From Arenicola marina (taxonomy: Eukaryota; Annelida; Polychaeta; Arenicolidae): a stretch of DNA of 64,000 nucleotides. Position numbers and translations under genes: made by a program. Shown here piece after piece: positions 47,006 to 58,611 of this stretch. The stretch spans positions 14,380,334 through 14,444,333 of the forward strand of contig OZ025256.1 in the NCBI GenBank assembly GCA_964019135.1, in the 5' to 3' direction. Within the stretch, counting starts at the first letter, position 1. Each line of letters begins with the position of its first letter. The notes under the pieces were generated by a model. The model did no database searches. It was given only the letters and a program-made list of their open reading frames with translations, and was not told where the DNA came from.

Positions 47006-48995
47006 GGCGGTCGGTAGTTAGTGCCTTTCTTGTCGTGCTCGCTGCGCAAAAAATGGCTGCCAGAGAATATGAATAAAACCTATAATTGTTATGTTAATTC
47101 TTCCTTGCATTGTTACATTGTGATGGTACCAAAAGTGCTTGCTTGATTGCGTATGTGATGAAGAATCCGTGCGATGAGTAATTAAGTGCAGGACCCTTTG
47201 GGGAAGGGGAAGGGGAAGGAAAAGACTCATCAACAACATTAATAGAAGCCATGAGAGCTTCCGTGCCGCCCTAATATGTAACACCAGAGCTTGCATGTCG
47301 TGTCCCCGGCTCTGGCTGTGTCTTGGCTACTATAGACCACCCCTTGCAGCACCCGGCCTCCTCAGAGAATCCAGTGACATTTTTCAGCCAATAAAGGCTG
47401 GCGTAACATCACACGCCATGAAAACCGACCTCCTGAAACATGTATCTACCGACAGCAAGCAGAACAAACACAAGCAGCTTGATTCGATGACACAGAAACG
47501 AATGGCGTTATGTGTTTTATAGCGAAGGGTTTGCAGAGGGGTTCAGCTTCCCTGATTCGATTGCGATGAGAATTTGGTCAATAGAACGAACATCCCGTGG
47601 ACACGCATTAGGAAGGCTCTGGTCTGGACAATTCGTGTGGTAGGCATGTTTACTGGCTTCAGTCGCTTCTGGTCTCTTTGAAGTCGACGGCAACTTGCCG
47701 TCAGATTCATTGCGCTCTTTTTGCAATGACTAAGCATCGCGAACACATTCCCATGTATTGCATTTCTTGACAGGGACCTCTATTACCAGATCCAGTACTA
47801 ACAGAACATTTAAACATATATATGATACAGTTAAGTAAAAAACATTTGTACGTAGATATTCGATCTTAGCAACTAAAAAGGTGGACTATAACACATTCAA
47901 GAAATGGAACTTTTGTTTTTGCTTTCTAACAAGCCGACCGGCAACTGGAAGCTGTGTAGGTCACTGTGTTATTGCACGGGTCTTGGAATCTTTTGCACGC
48001 TCTAACCAACGTTTTTTTTTAGATCCTGACATAATGTTTGCGGAAATTAAACAGCTGCTGGAAGCTAATTGTCGTTAAGCATGCCGCAAACCGGAACCGG
48101 CAGGCATAGTAGGCTCCGGGTAGGCCTACATGCATGTTTTTATTGTGGAGGTCTTGAGCGTCAACTGAACCCGTCACTATGGAATAGATACTGTGCAGGG
48201 GGGGGGGAATTCCCCACGACTTAGGGAGAGCAATATCGAATCTCCAAGATTATGATATTTTAAAGCTGGGCGCGGAAACATCCGCCTTGATGGTGATATC
48301 GTAAATATTAAGGAATGCTCAGACTGCTATAATGGATCGCGGGAAATAGATAAAGAGTCATAGCTATCCCTAAAAATTGCCAACAGTTGATCGCGAATCT
48401 TCAAGAATTTCCGGACGCACATCGAGGAGATCGGAAAATGATCCCCCCCCCCCCCCTTGTGTAAGTGTACCGGGATCATCGACCATAGCAAAGTATTGCC
48501 GACAGTATCATTATTTGCGATCTATATAAACCACACTTATGATTGGTGCGGAGCCAAACAGGCGGCTTAGCACCATTGGACATGCCTGCCAAGGTTGGGG
48601 GGGTCTCAATGGGCAGGAAGAAGGGTGAGAAGCGCCAGCGACACAGCAGTGGGGCCATGACCCCCAGTCGTCCGCTTGCCTTCAACACTTGAATTCTCTG
48701 TCGGGAGCTCCCAGTGCAGCACAGACCATGACCGATGGATTTGTTGTGGCTGTGTAGGGTATAAAAGATACCTTGCGCGGTATATTAGAAATGTGTCTTG
48801 TCTACCGAGCCTGCAAACAATGCAAGACATCTAGAATCACTCAAAACACCGAATTATTTGAAACCGGAATAATGAAATCTCCGGAATCACGCGTTTGGGC
48901 CAAAAATGTAAATGGCCTGGCCGACACGGGAAACCAGATGTGGCGCGAGGCAGAGATAGCAGGCCGGATTTGTTTGTGGCAACTCCGACCCACCC
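47006..48995. other. Non-coding spacer
   Basis: No family-level coding signal. A short frame after a TTTTTTTTAG acceptor-like site near 48022 (reading MFAEIKQLLEANCR then stop) could be a terminal exon but has no partner. A poly(C) run lies at about 48441. Confidence 0.4.
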
Positions 48996-49550
48996 GAGTT
49001 TAGGAAAGAAGTAGAATCACTCAAACGATCTGTCGAATTTAACAGCAAAAAAATGCTGAAGTTCGAGAAGGAGAATCGGGAGCTGGGACAGCAATTCAAT
49101 ACCTTGACGCCATATTTGCAGCCACGGAAACACATGACAGGAAGGAAAATGTGGTGTTCCATGGAATCGGCGTGTCAACGTCGGGTAAATAGGAGTGTAC
49201 GCTGCTGATCCGGGAGATTGTCCAGAACAAGCTGGACCTACCCGGCGACATGAAGATCCAGAGATGCCACAGACTGGGCCAGAAGCCCAACTCGGATTCC
49301 ACTGGAGACAAGCAGCGAGAAAAAAACTGAGAAAAATAACAAATTTTGGTTTATACTCGCATGTTGTGTCCTACCGATTACCCGCTTCGTTCTTGCGGTC
49401 CAAATGACGTACGTTGCTGGCATAAAAGTATGGCGCCAGGCGACACCACGTAACTAGGGAGATATCATCCACCCCGTTATGCCTATTTTGCCCCACTTCC
49501 CCCACATCGAAGAAGACTTTCCTCGAGAGGTACAGGATCGCCGCCGGATC
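48996..49550 (+). pseudogene. L1-like retrotransposon ORF1 relic, coiled coil and RRM part
   Basis: With at least one frameshift and in-frame stops, the + strand reads a Lys/Glu-rich coiled coil (FRKEVESLKRSVEFNSKKML), an RRM-type segment (RKENVVFHGIGVS) and then LLIREIVQNKLDLPGDMKIQ followed by RCHRLGQK. It ends with the start of the C-terminal domain, EDFPREVQDRRRI. This order (coiled coil, RRM, CTD) is that of the nucleic-acid-binding ORF1 protein of L1-like non-LTR retrotransposons. The piece is truncated at its 5' end and decayed. Its CTD continues directly into the 63-bp tandem array and resumes after it. No ORF2 was seen adjoining. Confidence 0.8.
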
Positions 49551-52500
49551 CTGATTCCCGTCATGAGAGCGTCCCGCCGAGACGGACATCGGGCTACAGT
49601 GCAAGGTGACCGCCTGATTCCCGTCATGAGAGCGTCACGCCGAGACGGACATCGGGCTACAGTGCAAGGTGACCGCCTGATTCCCGTCATGAGAGCGTCC
49701 CGCCGAGACGGACATCGGGCTACAGTGCAAGGTGATCGCCTGATTCCCGTCATGCGAGCGTCACGCCGAGACGGACATCGGGCTACAGTGCAAGGTGACC
49801 GCCTGATTCCCGTCATGAGAGCGTCCCGCCGAGACGGACATCGGGCTACAGTGCAAGGTGACCGCCTGATTCCCGTCATGAGAGCGTCCCGCCGAGACGG
49901 ACATCGGGCTACAGTGCAAGGTGACCGCCTGATTCCCGTCATGAGAGCGTCACGCCGAGACGGACATCGGGCTACAGTGCAAGGTGACCGCCTGATTCCC
50001 GTCATGAGAGCGTCACGCCGAGACGGACATCGGGCTACAGTGCAAGGTGACCGCCTGATTCCCGTCATGAGAGCGTCCCGCCGAGACGGACATCGGGCTA
50101 CAGTGCAAGGTGACCGCCTGATTCCCGTCATGAGAGCGTCACGCCGAGACGGACATCGGGCTACAGTGCAAGGTGATCGCCTGATTCCCGTCATGAGAGC
50201 GTCACGCCGAGACGGACATCGGGCTACAGTGCAAGGTGACCGCCTGATTCCCGTCATGAGAGCGTCACGCCGAGACGGACATCGGGCTACAGTGCAAGGT
50301 GACCGCCTGATTCCCGTCATGAGAGCGTCACGCCGAGACGGACATCGGGCTACAGTGCAAGGTGACCGCCTGATTCCCGTCATGAGAGCGTCACGCCGAG
50401 ACGGACATCGGGCTACAGTGCAAGGTGATCGCCTGATTCCCGTCATGAGAGCGTCACGCCGAGACGGACATCGGGCTACAGTGCAAGGTGACCGCCTGAT
50501 TCCCGTCATGAGAGCGTCACGCCGAGACGGACATCGGGCTACAGTGCAAGGTGATCGCCTGATTCCCGTCATGAGAGCGTCACGCCGAGACGGACATCGG
50601 GCTACAGTGCAAGGTGACCGCCTGATTCCCGTCATGAGAGCGTCACGCCGAGACGGACATCGGGCTACAGTGCAAGGTGACCGCCTGATTCCCGTCATGA
50701 GAGCGTCACGCCGAGACGGACATCGGGCTACAGTGCAAGGTGACCGCCTGATTCCCGTCATGAGAGCGTCACGCCGAGACGGACATCGGGCTACAGTGCA
50801 AGGTGATCGCCTGATTCCCGTCATGAGAGCGTCACGCCGAGACGGACATCGGGCTACAGTGCAAGGTGACCGCCTGATTCCCGTCATGAGAGCGTCACGC
50901 CGAGACGGACATCGGGCTACAGTGCAAGGTGACCGCCTGATTCCCGTCATGAGAGCGTCACGCCGAGACGGACATCGGGCTACAGTGCAAGGTGACCGCC
51001 TGATTCCCGTCATGCGAGCGTCACGCCGAGACGGACATCGGGCTACAGTGCAAGGTGACCGCCTGATTCCCGTCATGAGAGCGTCACGCCGAGACGGACA
51101 TCGGGCTACAGTGCAAGGTGACCGCCTGATTCCCGTCATGAGAGCGTCACGCCGAGACGGACATCGGGCTACAGTGCAAGGTGACCGCCTGATTCCCGTC
51201 ATGAGAGCGTCACGCCGAGACGGACATCGGGCTACAGTGCAAGGTGATCGCCTGATTCCCGTCATGAGAGCGTCACGCCGAGACGGACATCGGGCTACAG
51301 TGCAAGGTGATCGCCTGATTCCCGTCATGAGAGCGTCACGCCGAGACGGACATCGGGCTACAGTGCAAGGTGACCGCCTGATTCCCGTCATGAGAGCGTC
51401 ACGCCGAGACGGACATCGGGCTACAGTGCAAGGTGATCGCCTGATTCCCGTCATGAGAGCGTCACGCCGAGACGGACATCGGGCTACAGTGCAAGGTGAT
51501 CGCCTGATTCCCGTCATGAGAGCGTCACGCCGAGACGGACATCGGGCTACAGTGCAAGGTGATCGCCTGATTCCCGTCATGAGAGCGTCACGCCGAGACG
51601 GACATCGGGCTACAGTGCAAGGTGACCGCCTGATTCCCGTCATGAGAGCGTCACGCCGAGACGGACATCGGGCTACAGTGCAAGGTGATCGCCTGATTAC
51701 CGTCATGAGAGCGTCACGCCGAGACGGACATCGGGCTACAGTGCAAGGTGATCGCCTGATTCCCGTCATGAGAGCGTCACGCCGAGACGGACATCGGGCT
51801 ACAGTGCAAGGTGACCGCCTGATTCCCGTCATGAGAGCGTCACGCCGAGACGGACATCGGGCTACAGTGCAAGGTGACCGCCTGATTCCCGTCATGAGAG
51901 CGTCACGCCGAGACGGACATCGGGCTACAGTGCAAGGTGACCGCCTGATTCCCGTCATGAGAGCGTCACGCCGAGACGGACATCGGGCTACAGTGCAAGG
52001 TGATCGCCTGATTCCCGTCATGAGAGCGTCACGCCGAGACGGACATCGGGCTACAGTGCAAGGTGACCGCCTGATTCCCGTCATGCGAGCGTCACGCCGA
52101 GACGGACATCGGGCTACAGTGCAAGGTGACCGCCTGATTCCCGTCATGCGAGCGTCACGCCGAGACGGACATCGGGCTACAGTGCAAGGTGACCGCCTGA
52201 TTCCCGTCATGAGAGCGTCCCGCCGAGACGGACATCGGGCTACAGTGCAAGGTGATCGCCTGATTCCCGTCATGCGAGCGTCACGCCGAGACGGACATCG
52301 GGCTACAGTGCAAGGTGACCGCCTGATTCCCGTCATGAGAGCGTCACGCCGAGACGGACATCGGGCTACAGTGCAAGGTGACCGCCTGATTCCCGTCATG
52401 AGAGCGTCACGCCGAGACGGACATCGGGCTACAGTGCAAGGTGACCGCCTGATTCCCGTCATGCGAGCGTCACGCCGAGACGGACATCGGGCTACAGTGC

Positions 52501-55032
52501 AAGGTGACCGCCTGATTCCCGTCATGAGAGCGTCCCGCCGAGACGGACATCGGGCTACAGTGCAAGGTGATCGCCTGATTCCCGTCATGCGAGCGTCACG
52601 CCGAGACGGACATCGGGCTACAGTGCAAGGTGACCGCCTGATTCCCGTCATGAGAGCGTCACGCCGAGACGGACATCGGGCTACAGTGCAAGGTGATCGC
52701 CTGATTCCCGTCATGAGAGCGTCCCGCCGAGACGGACATCGGGCTACAGTGCAAGGTGACCGCCTGATTCCCGTCATGAGAGCGTCACGCCGAGACGGAC
52801 ATCGGGCTACAGTGCAAGGTGATCGCCTGATTCCCGTCATGCGAGCGTCACGCCGAGACGGACATCGGGCTACAGTGCAAGGTGACCGCCTGATTCCCGT
52901 CATGAGAGCGTCACGCCGAGACGGACATCGGGCTACAGTGCAAGGTGATCGCCTGATTCCCGTCATGAGAGCGTCACGCCGAGACGGACATCGGGCTACA
53001 GTGCAAGGTGACCGCCTGATTCCCGTCATGAGAGCGTCACGCCGAGACGGACATCGGGCTACAGTGCAAGGTGACCGCCTGATTCCCGTCATGAGAGCGT
53101 CACGCCGAGACGGACATCGGGCTACAGTGCAAGGTGACCGCCTGATTCCCGTCATGCGAGCGTCACGCCGAGACGGACATCGGGCTACAGTGCAAGGTGA
53201 CCGCCTGATTCCCGTCATGAGAGCGTCACGCCGAGACGGACATCGGGCTACAGTGCAAGGTGACCGCCTGATTCCCGTCATGAGAGCGTCACGCCGAGAC
53301 GGACATCGGGCTACAGTGCAAGGTGATCGCCTGATTCCCGTCATGAGAGCGTCACGCCGAGACGGACATCGGGCTACAGTGCAAGGTGACCGCCTGATTC
53401 CCGTCATGAGAGCGTCACGCCGAGACGGACATCGGGCTACAGTGCAAGGTGACCGCCTGATTCCCGTCATGAGAGCGTCACGCCGAGACGGACATCGGGC
53501 TACAGTGCAAGGTGACCGCCTGATTCCCGTCATGCGAGCGTCACGCCGAGACGGACATCGGGCTACAGTGCAAGGTGACCGCCTGATTCCCGTCATGAGA
53601 GCGTCACGCCGAGACGGACATCGGGCTACAGTGCAAGGTGACCGCCTGATTCCCGTCATGAGAGCGTCACGCCGAGACGGACATCGGGCTACAGTGCAAG
53701 GTGATCGCCTGATTCCCGTCATGCGAGCGTCACGCCGAGACGGACATCGGGCTACAGTGCAAGGTGACCGCCTGATTCCCGTCATGAGAGCGTCACGCCG
53801 AGACGGACATCGGGCTACAGTGCAAGGTGACCGCCTGATTCCCGTCATGAGAGCGTCACGCCGAGACGGACATCGGGCTACAGTGCAAGGTGACCGCCTG
53901 ATTCCCGTCATGAGAGCGTCACGCCGAGACGGACATCGGGCTACAGTGCAAGGTGATCGCCTGATTCCCGTCATGCGAGCGTCACGCCGAGACGGACATC
54001 GGGCTACAGTGCAAGGTGACCGCCTGATTCCCGTCATGAGAGCGTCACGCCGAGACGGACATCGGGCTACAGTGCAAGGTGACCGCCTGATTCCCGTCAT
54101 GAGAGCGTCACGCCGAGACGGACATCGGGCTACAGTGCAAGGTGACCGCCTGATTCCCGTCATGAGAGCGTCACGCCGAGACGGACATCGGGCTACAGTG
54201 CAAGGTGACCGCCTGATTCCCGTCATGAGAGCGTCACGCCGAGACGGACATCGGGCTACAGTGCAAGGTGATCGCCTGATTCCCGTCATGAGAGCGTCAC
54301 GCCGAGACGGACATCGGGCTACAGTGCAAGGTGACCGCCTGATTCCCGTCATGAGAGCGTCACGCCGAGACGGACATCGGGCTACAGTGCAAGGTGACCG
54401 CCTGATTCCCGTCATGAGAGCGTCACGCCGAGACGGACATCGGGCTACAGTGCAAGGTGACCGCCTGATTCCCGTCATGCGAGCGTCACGCCGAGACGGA
54501 CATCGGGCTACAGTGCAAGGTGACCGCCTGATTCCCGTCATGAGAGCGTCACGCCGAGACGGACATCGGGCTACAGTGCAAGGTGACCGCCTGATTCCCG
54601 TCATGAGAGCGTCCCGCCGAGACGGACATCGGGCTACAGTGCAAGGTGACCGCCTGATTCCCGTCATGCGAGCGTCACGCCGAGACGGACATCGGGCTAC
54701 AGTGCAAGGTGACCGCCTGATTCCCGTCATGAGAGCGTCCCGCCGAGACGGACATCGGGCTACAGTGCAAGGTGATCGCCTGATTCCCGTCATGCGAGCG
54801 TCACGCCGAGACGGACATCGGGCTACAGTGCAAGGTGACCGCCTGATTCCCGTCATGAGAGCGTCACGCCGAGACGGACATCGGGCTACAGTGCAAGGTG
54901 ATCGCCTGATTCCCGTCATGAGAGCGTCCCGCCGAGACGGACATCGGGCTACAGTGCAAGGTGATCGCCTGATTCCCGTCATGCGAGCGTCACGCCGAGA
55001 CGGACATCGGGGCGACAGTGCAAGGTGACCGC
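49551..55032 (+). repeat. 63-bp minisatellite, 87 units, expanded from L1-like ORF1 C-terminal-domain sequence
   Basis: There are 87 head-to-tail units of exactly 63 bp: the 87th starts at 54969, 86 x 63 bases after the first, so there is no net indel until a +1 insertion in the last unit. On the + strand each unit encodes 21 residues, LIPVMRASRRDGH then RATVQGDR, which continues the ORF1 relic frame (DRRRI|LIPV). After the array the CTD resumes as GDRLRIDRRLDTVN. Variation is almost limited to unit positions 16 (A/C), 24 (A/C) and 60 (C/T), all synonymous in this frame; unit 35 has one Pro-to-Thr change. The - strand is also open. Each unit has seven CpGs. Long frames here are repeat by-products unless transcription is shown. 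Confidence 0.97.
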
Positions 55033-55080
55033 CTGAGAATCGACCGAAGGCTTGACACCGTTAATTTGGTCCATCTTCCA
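55033..55080 (+). pseudogene. L1-like ORF1 relic, end of C-terminal domain
   Basis: Directly after the tandem array the ancestral frame, shifted by the single-base insertion in the last unit, reads LRIDRRLDTVNLVHLP. It completes the GDRL-x-ID-x-RLxT strand that typically ends the ORF1 CTD. It shows that the array sits inside, not beside, the ORF1 sequence. Confidence 0.65.
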
Positions 55081-56111
55081 TGTTAGAGCCCCCGAAATGT
55101 ATTAAAATTGTAGTAAATGGTAGACGTGAGTAATATGTCAGCTATGCTGAATAAAAGGTTAACCCGAAGTAAACATGGAAAACGGATAGCACATAACATA
55201 CCAGGATTGAATATGTATGTATATTTTAGGCCTGTCGAAAGAACATGGATACGCCTGGGCAAAACGAATTTGAAACCAAAACTGGTGTCTCTTGAGGCAA
55301 TGCACTATAGACCCTTGAACAGATTTTGAGACACGATTTACCACGATTGGAGTGAACATTGTCCTGGTGCTATCGCCACTGATGCATTGCCAGATATGGC
55401 CTCTATCGGGCGGCCCTCAGTGGGCTGTTACTTTATGGTTGTACAGTATTGTTACAAGTGTCTGCCGTAGTCGAACAGCTTCTCATGCAGTGGCAGGTGA
55501 AGATAAGGAGAATGCCCATGTAACAGTATATTCTTGAAAAAGAACGTACGAGGCGCAAGCCGAGTACATATCTTTTCAAGAATGAACTGTTACACGGGTA
55601 TTCTCTGACTTAAAGTACGGTCGCTGAGCCTCACCTGGTCCATGTAGCGTGAATAAGAGTTCTTTTAAGATGTACATTGCATCTCTCGCTTCCGAAACCA
55701 GTAAAAATAGCCCACTGTCGGCCCAAGTCGGTCCATATTTTATCTGAGAACTCACGAAATGTAGTGTTGTAGTAATGGTAAACTTGAGTCATAAGTGAGC
55801 TAAGCTCAAACAGTGGTTCGCCCTGACATTGAAGAACGTCAGACGCTGCAGCCACAAGTCAGTTTAGTTAGCCTTCAGATTGTAAGAATCCCCGAGGGAC
55901 CCAGGAGTCACAGGCTCCTCCCTAGGGTCCCGAGGCGGCCCATTGACGCTGCCGCCAAAATCAAACAGATTATTAAAAATAAATAAATTTAAATTACTTT
56001 CTGGGAGTATCATGCGTATATTTTAATATTTCCTTATTCTATGCAACTTAATCTATTACTTAACCTTTTAGTTGACGTCTTTACTTATATTATAAAGGTA
56101 TCCGAGGCGAT
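55081..56111. other. Non-coding, with a diverged internal direct repeat
   Basis: Sequence around 55065-55140 (GGTCCAT, GAAATGTA, TTGTAGTAAATGGTA) recurs in diverged form around 55730-55800. A hairpin-forming segment (GGGACCCAGGAG paired with CTCCTCCCTAGGGTCCC) lies at about 55896-55931. Near 55525-55580 a short inverted repeat with TTCTTGAAAA and TTTTCAAGAA occurs. No gene was recognised. Confidence 0.4.
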
Positions 56112-56471
56112 TTAGTCCGCTGCTTCAACTTTCACGCTGTGCGCAATAATAAACAAATATGGCGGTTAGCTCATGTGCGAATGTACTTGTAGTGGCGCCA
56201 TCTGGCGGTGAATGTTAGCGCTATATTGCGTATACACGCCTCGGTGCTCATTCCTTTCTTATGTTGTAAAACAATCGGTATTTTTGGTGTTATTTTCAAG
56301 CATGTTTGTGTCTGCTCACCATGACGTATCGAATGAGCATTCAAAGGGAATGAGCACCGAGGCGCGTATGCGCAATATATGGCGCTAACATTTAATTTTT
56401 TTGAGCTAACCGCTCATTTGGTTATCATTGCGTGAAAGTTAAAGCAGTTCAGGCAGCAGCGGTTCGCTCTA
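56112..56471. mobile_element. Foldback (long inverted repeat) element
   Basis: Two arms of about 150 bp are inverted around a centre near 56290. AATGTTAGCGC with CGCCTCGGTGCTCATTC on the left matches GAATGAGCACCGAGGCGCG with GGCGCTAACATT on the right. The outer part (CAACTTTCACG, GGTTAGCTCA) matches the right-hand TGAGCTAACC and CGTGAAAGTTAAAGC. There is no coding content. It is interpreted as a palindromic MITE or foldback transposon. Confidence 0.8.
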
Positions 56472-57120
56472 AAATAAAAGAACCACCGATCAACTAATGC
56501 ACCAGTCAATGTGAAACCGCAGGGTGGAGGGTTCAGAGGCATAAGGGTAGTAGATACAATTTTGAAAATCGTTTTCTAAATCCCCACAAGGGTCAAGTCG
56601 TCCCGTCTAAATACCATGAAATCATCTCCCCCTGAAAAGCGGTATTAGTGAATCAACGCTTTTACTTTAAAATCGATCATCCATTTTATGTCGGTTATAC
56701 ATATATATATATGTGGCACCTATGAATGGCATGACCAATGTCATACGATCCCCCGTTCATAAGCGGCACCGGATATATATGCCATCGAAAACTGTCGATT
56801 TTCCATATATTTTGTGCTTTCTGGTATCATGCACCCCCCACCCCCCCGCCTGGAACTTAACGGTGACATTTCATTGTCTTGAAATTTGCAAGTTCTGACA
56901 AGATCAATCCAGCTAGCTCGGCTCAGCTCAGCTCGGCTCGATTGATTGCATCGTGACACTTAGCGGAGTCAATATTAACAACTGTTCATTATCACCCCCC
57001 CCCCCCCATTCCCAAACCTCCCCCCACCCACCCTGTACAAGTGTAGCTGATGAGACAACTAAACCTGTTGTTTAATATTGGTTTAGTACATAAACCCTCG
57101 TAACGAGTGTGTTAGTTCAG
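56472..57120. other. Non-coding, C-rich runs
   Basis: Contains poly(C) runs near 56834 and 56995-57008 and a short TA tract near 56700. No gene was recognised. Confidence 0.45.
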
Positions 57121-57124
57121 GTCA

Positions 57125-58611
57125 GTATTCATTTATTCAACCAAGTGAGTCATATACACGTAAAAAACAAAACAGAACATGTTGCTCTCTGACATACACT
57201 TGGTTAGGAGACTCCAGTTAAGGCCAGCTGGCCGCTGTCACTAGAGCTACCTGTATTGGTTGAGCTTGTGATAAACGGATTATATTGGGATTATATTGGA
57301 CGCTATGATAGTGAGTGAACAGTAACACAACTTTTAACCCGAAACAAAGCAACAGCAAATAAACGAAGAGAGAGAAAAAAATTAAGTGAATAAACATGTA
57401 GGTCTACCGTCACACATAGCTGTTATGTACATTATGGTCACTGATAGTTGTTACAGACATAGCACCGTTTAATATTGCATGTGTCCGAATACATATTAAT
57501 AACATCACGCTTTACATAATTAGAAAAAAGAGATAAATCATGGGTGTATATTTTTTCTTATATGCGTTGGGTTTCCGAGTTTAATATTTGTACAATGCTG
57601 TATCTGACAGATCTAGTGGTTTTTTGAAGGCGTGCTCGCGTTGTGAAGGAATAATGTTTATGTCTAGTGTCATAATCGTGAATATCGCAGTGCTGTATGA
57701 TAGGTAAAGAGGCGAAATAATTTGGTAGGCAGCTGTTCCTAAGTTTATGATACAATTTTAGCAATCGCAATCTGTGTATATCTTGCACCTTTAAGGTATG
57801 CAGACGTTTAAAGTCCATCTCTTATGTCCTATGTTACTTTGCATATATTTGATCCATTTGCACTATATTAACGAAATTCCATACGCACTGAATTCCCCTA
57901 CTGTAGCCTAACCCACCCTTTCCATTTTTGGGAAGAAACGTAGCCCGTAGGCTGGCAACACTGGCAGTGGCCACTGCATCTGTTTGTTTTCAGTGACAGT
58001 AACAGTCTGTGAGTCATTGTCACGAATGTTGCTCTAACCAACAAGACCACACCTCTAATAGCCTTCTAATGTCATAGATCTAGATCTACATGTGGCAAAT
58101 GTTCATCAGGAGTTAATGTTAACCGAAATAAACATCTAAGTTAGAGCTTCCCTGCTGCATGTACATTCATTCAAACACCGCGGGCAGTTGAAGCGAGCGA
58201 GGCGCGCTCAAACCGGTTCATCTTGTGACGTCACAAATCTCTACTCTGGGCGGGGGGTTGGAAATGGATCGTTCGCTGCTTGAGGTTATTTTGGTGACTT
58301 TAGATATAAATATTTATGGCATAAGAGACATTGTAAAATAATTGCATCTAATAAATGGCTTTAGTAAACAATGGGAAATGTATATTTGGAAGTGGTTTAG
58401 TAACAAATGCCCCCCCAAGAGACGGACTTTAAATACCGGTTTTGTGTGTGCATTGTATCTACTATTTGCATATAAAATAAAGTTTAAATATTTGCTCGTG
58501 TTCACAATATCGTTTATATAGATAATGAATAAGAGAGGCCCTAGTATCGAACCTTGGGGTACTCCCGTTGTTATTGATAGCAGTTCAGATTTTTCAAAAA
58601 ATTTGACGTAT
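57125..58611 (-). pseudogene. Non-LTR retrotransposon reverse transcriptase relic
   Basis: On the - strand a frame upstream of 58314 reads GQYVKFFEKSELLSIT then GVPQGSILGPLLF and IIYINDIVNTSKYLNFILYA. These are the RT core motifs leading to the catalytic Asp-Asp box, which is broken here (Ala-Asn in place of Ala-Asp-Asp). A second piece, 57558-57818, reads LKVQDIHRLRLLKLYHKL and DYDTRHKHYSF, the conserved tail of jockey/CR1-clade ORF2 proteins. The sequence between is deleted or scrambled. A TTGAATAAATGAATAC stretch near 57125-57150 (on -) may be the element's 3' end. It is not functional. Confidence 0.8.

Noticed and set aside
48022-48078. Acceptor-like TTTTTTTTAG followed by DIMFAEIKQLLEANCR and a stop
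   Set aside because: It could be a terminal exon, but there is no poly(A) signal, partner exon or family match.
49551-55032. CRISPR array
   Set aside because: The 63-bp units are contiguous and nearly identical, with no unique spacers, in eukaryotic DNA and derived from ORF1 coding sequence.
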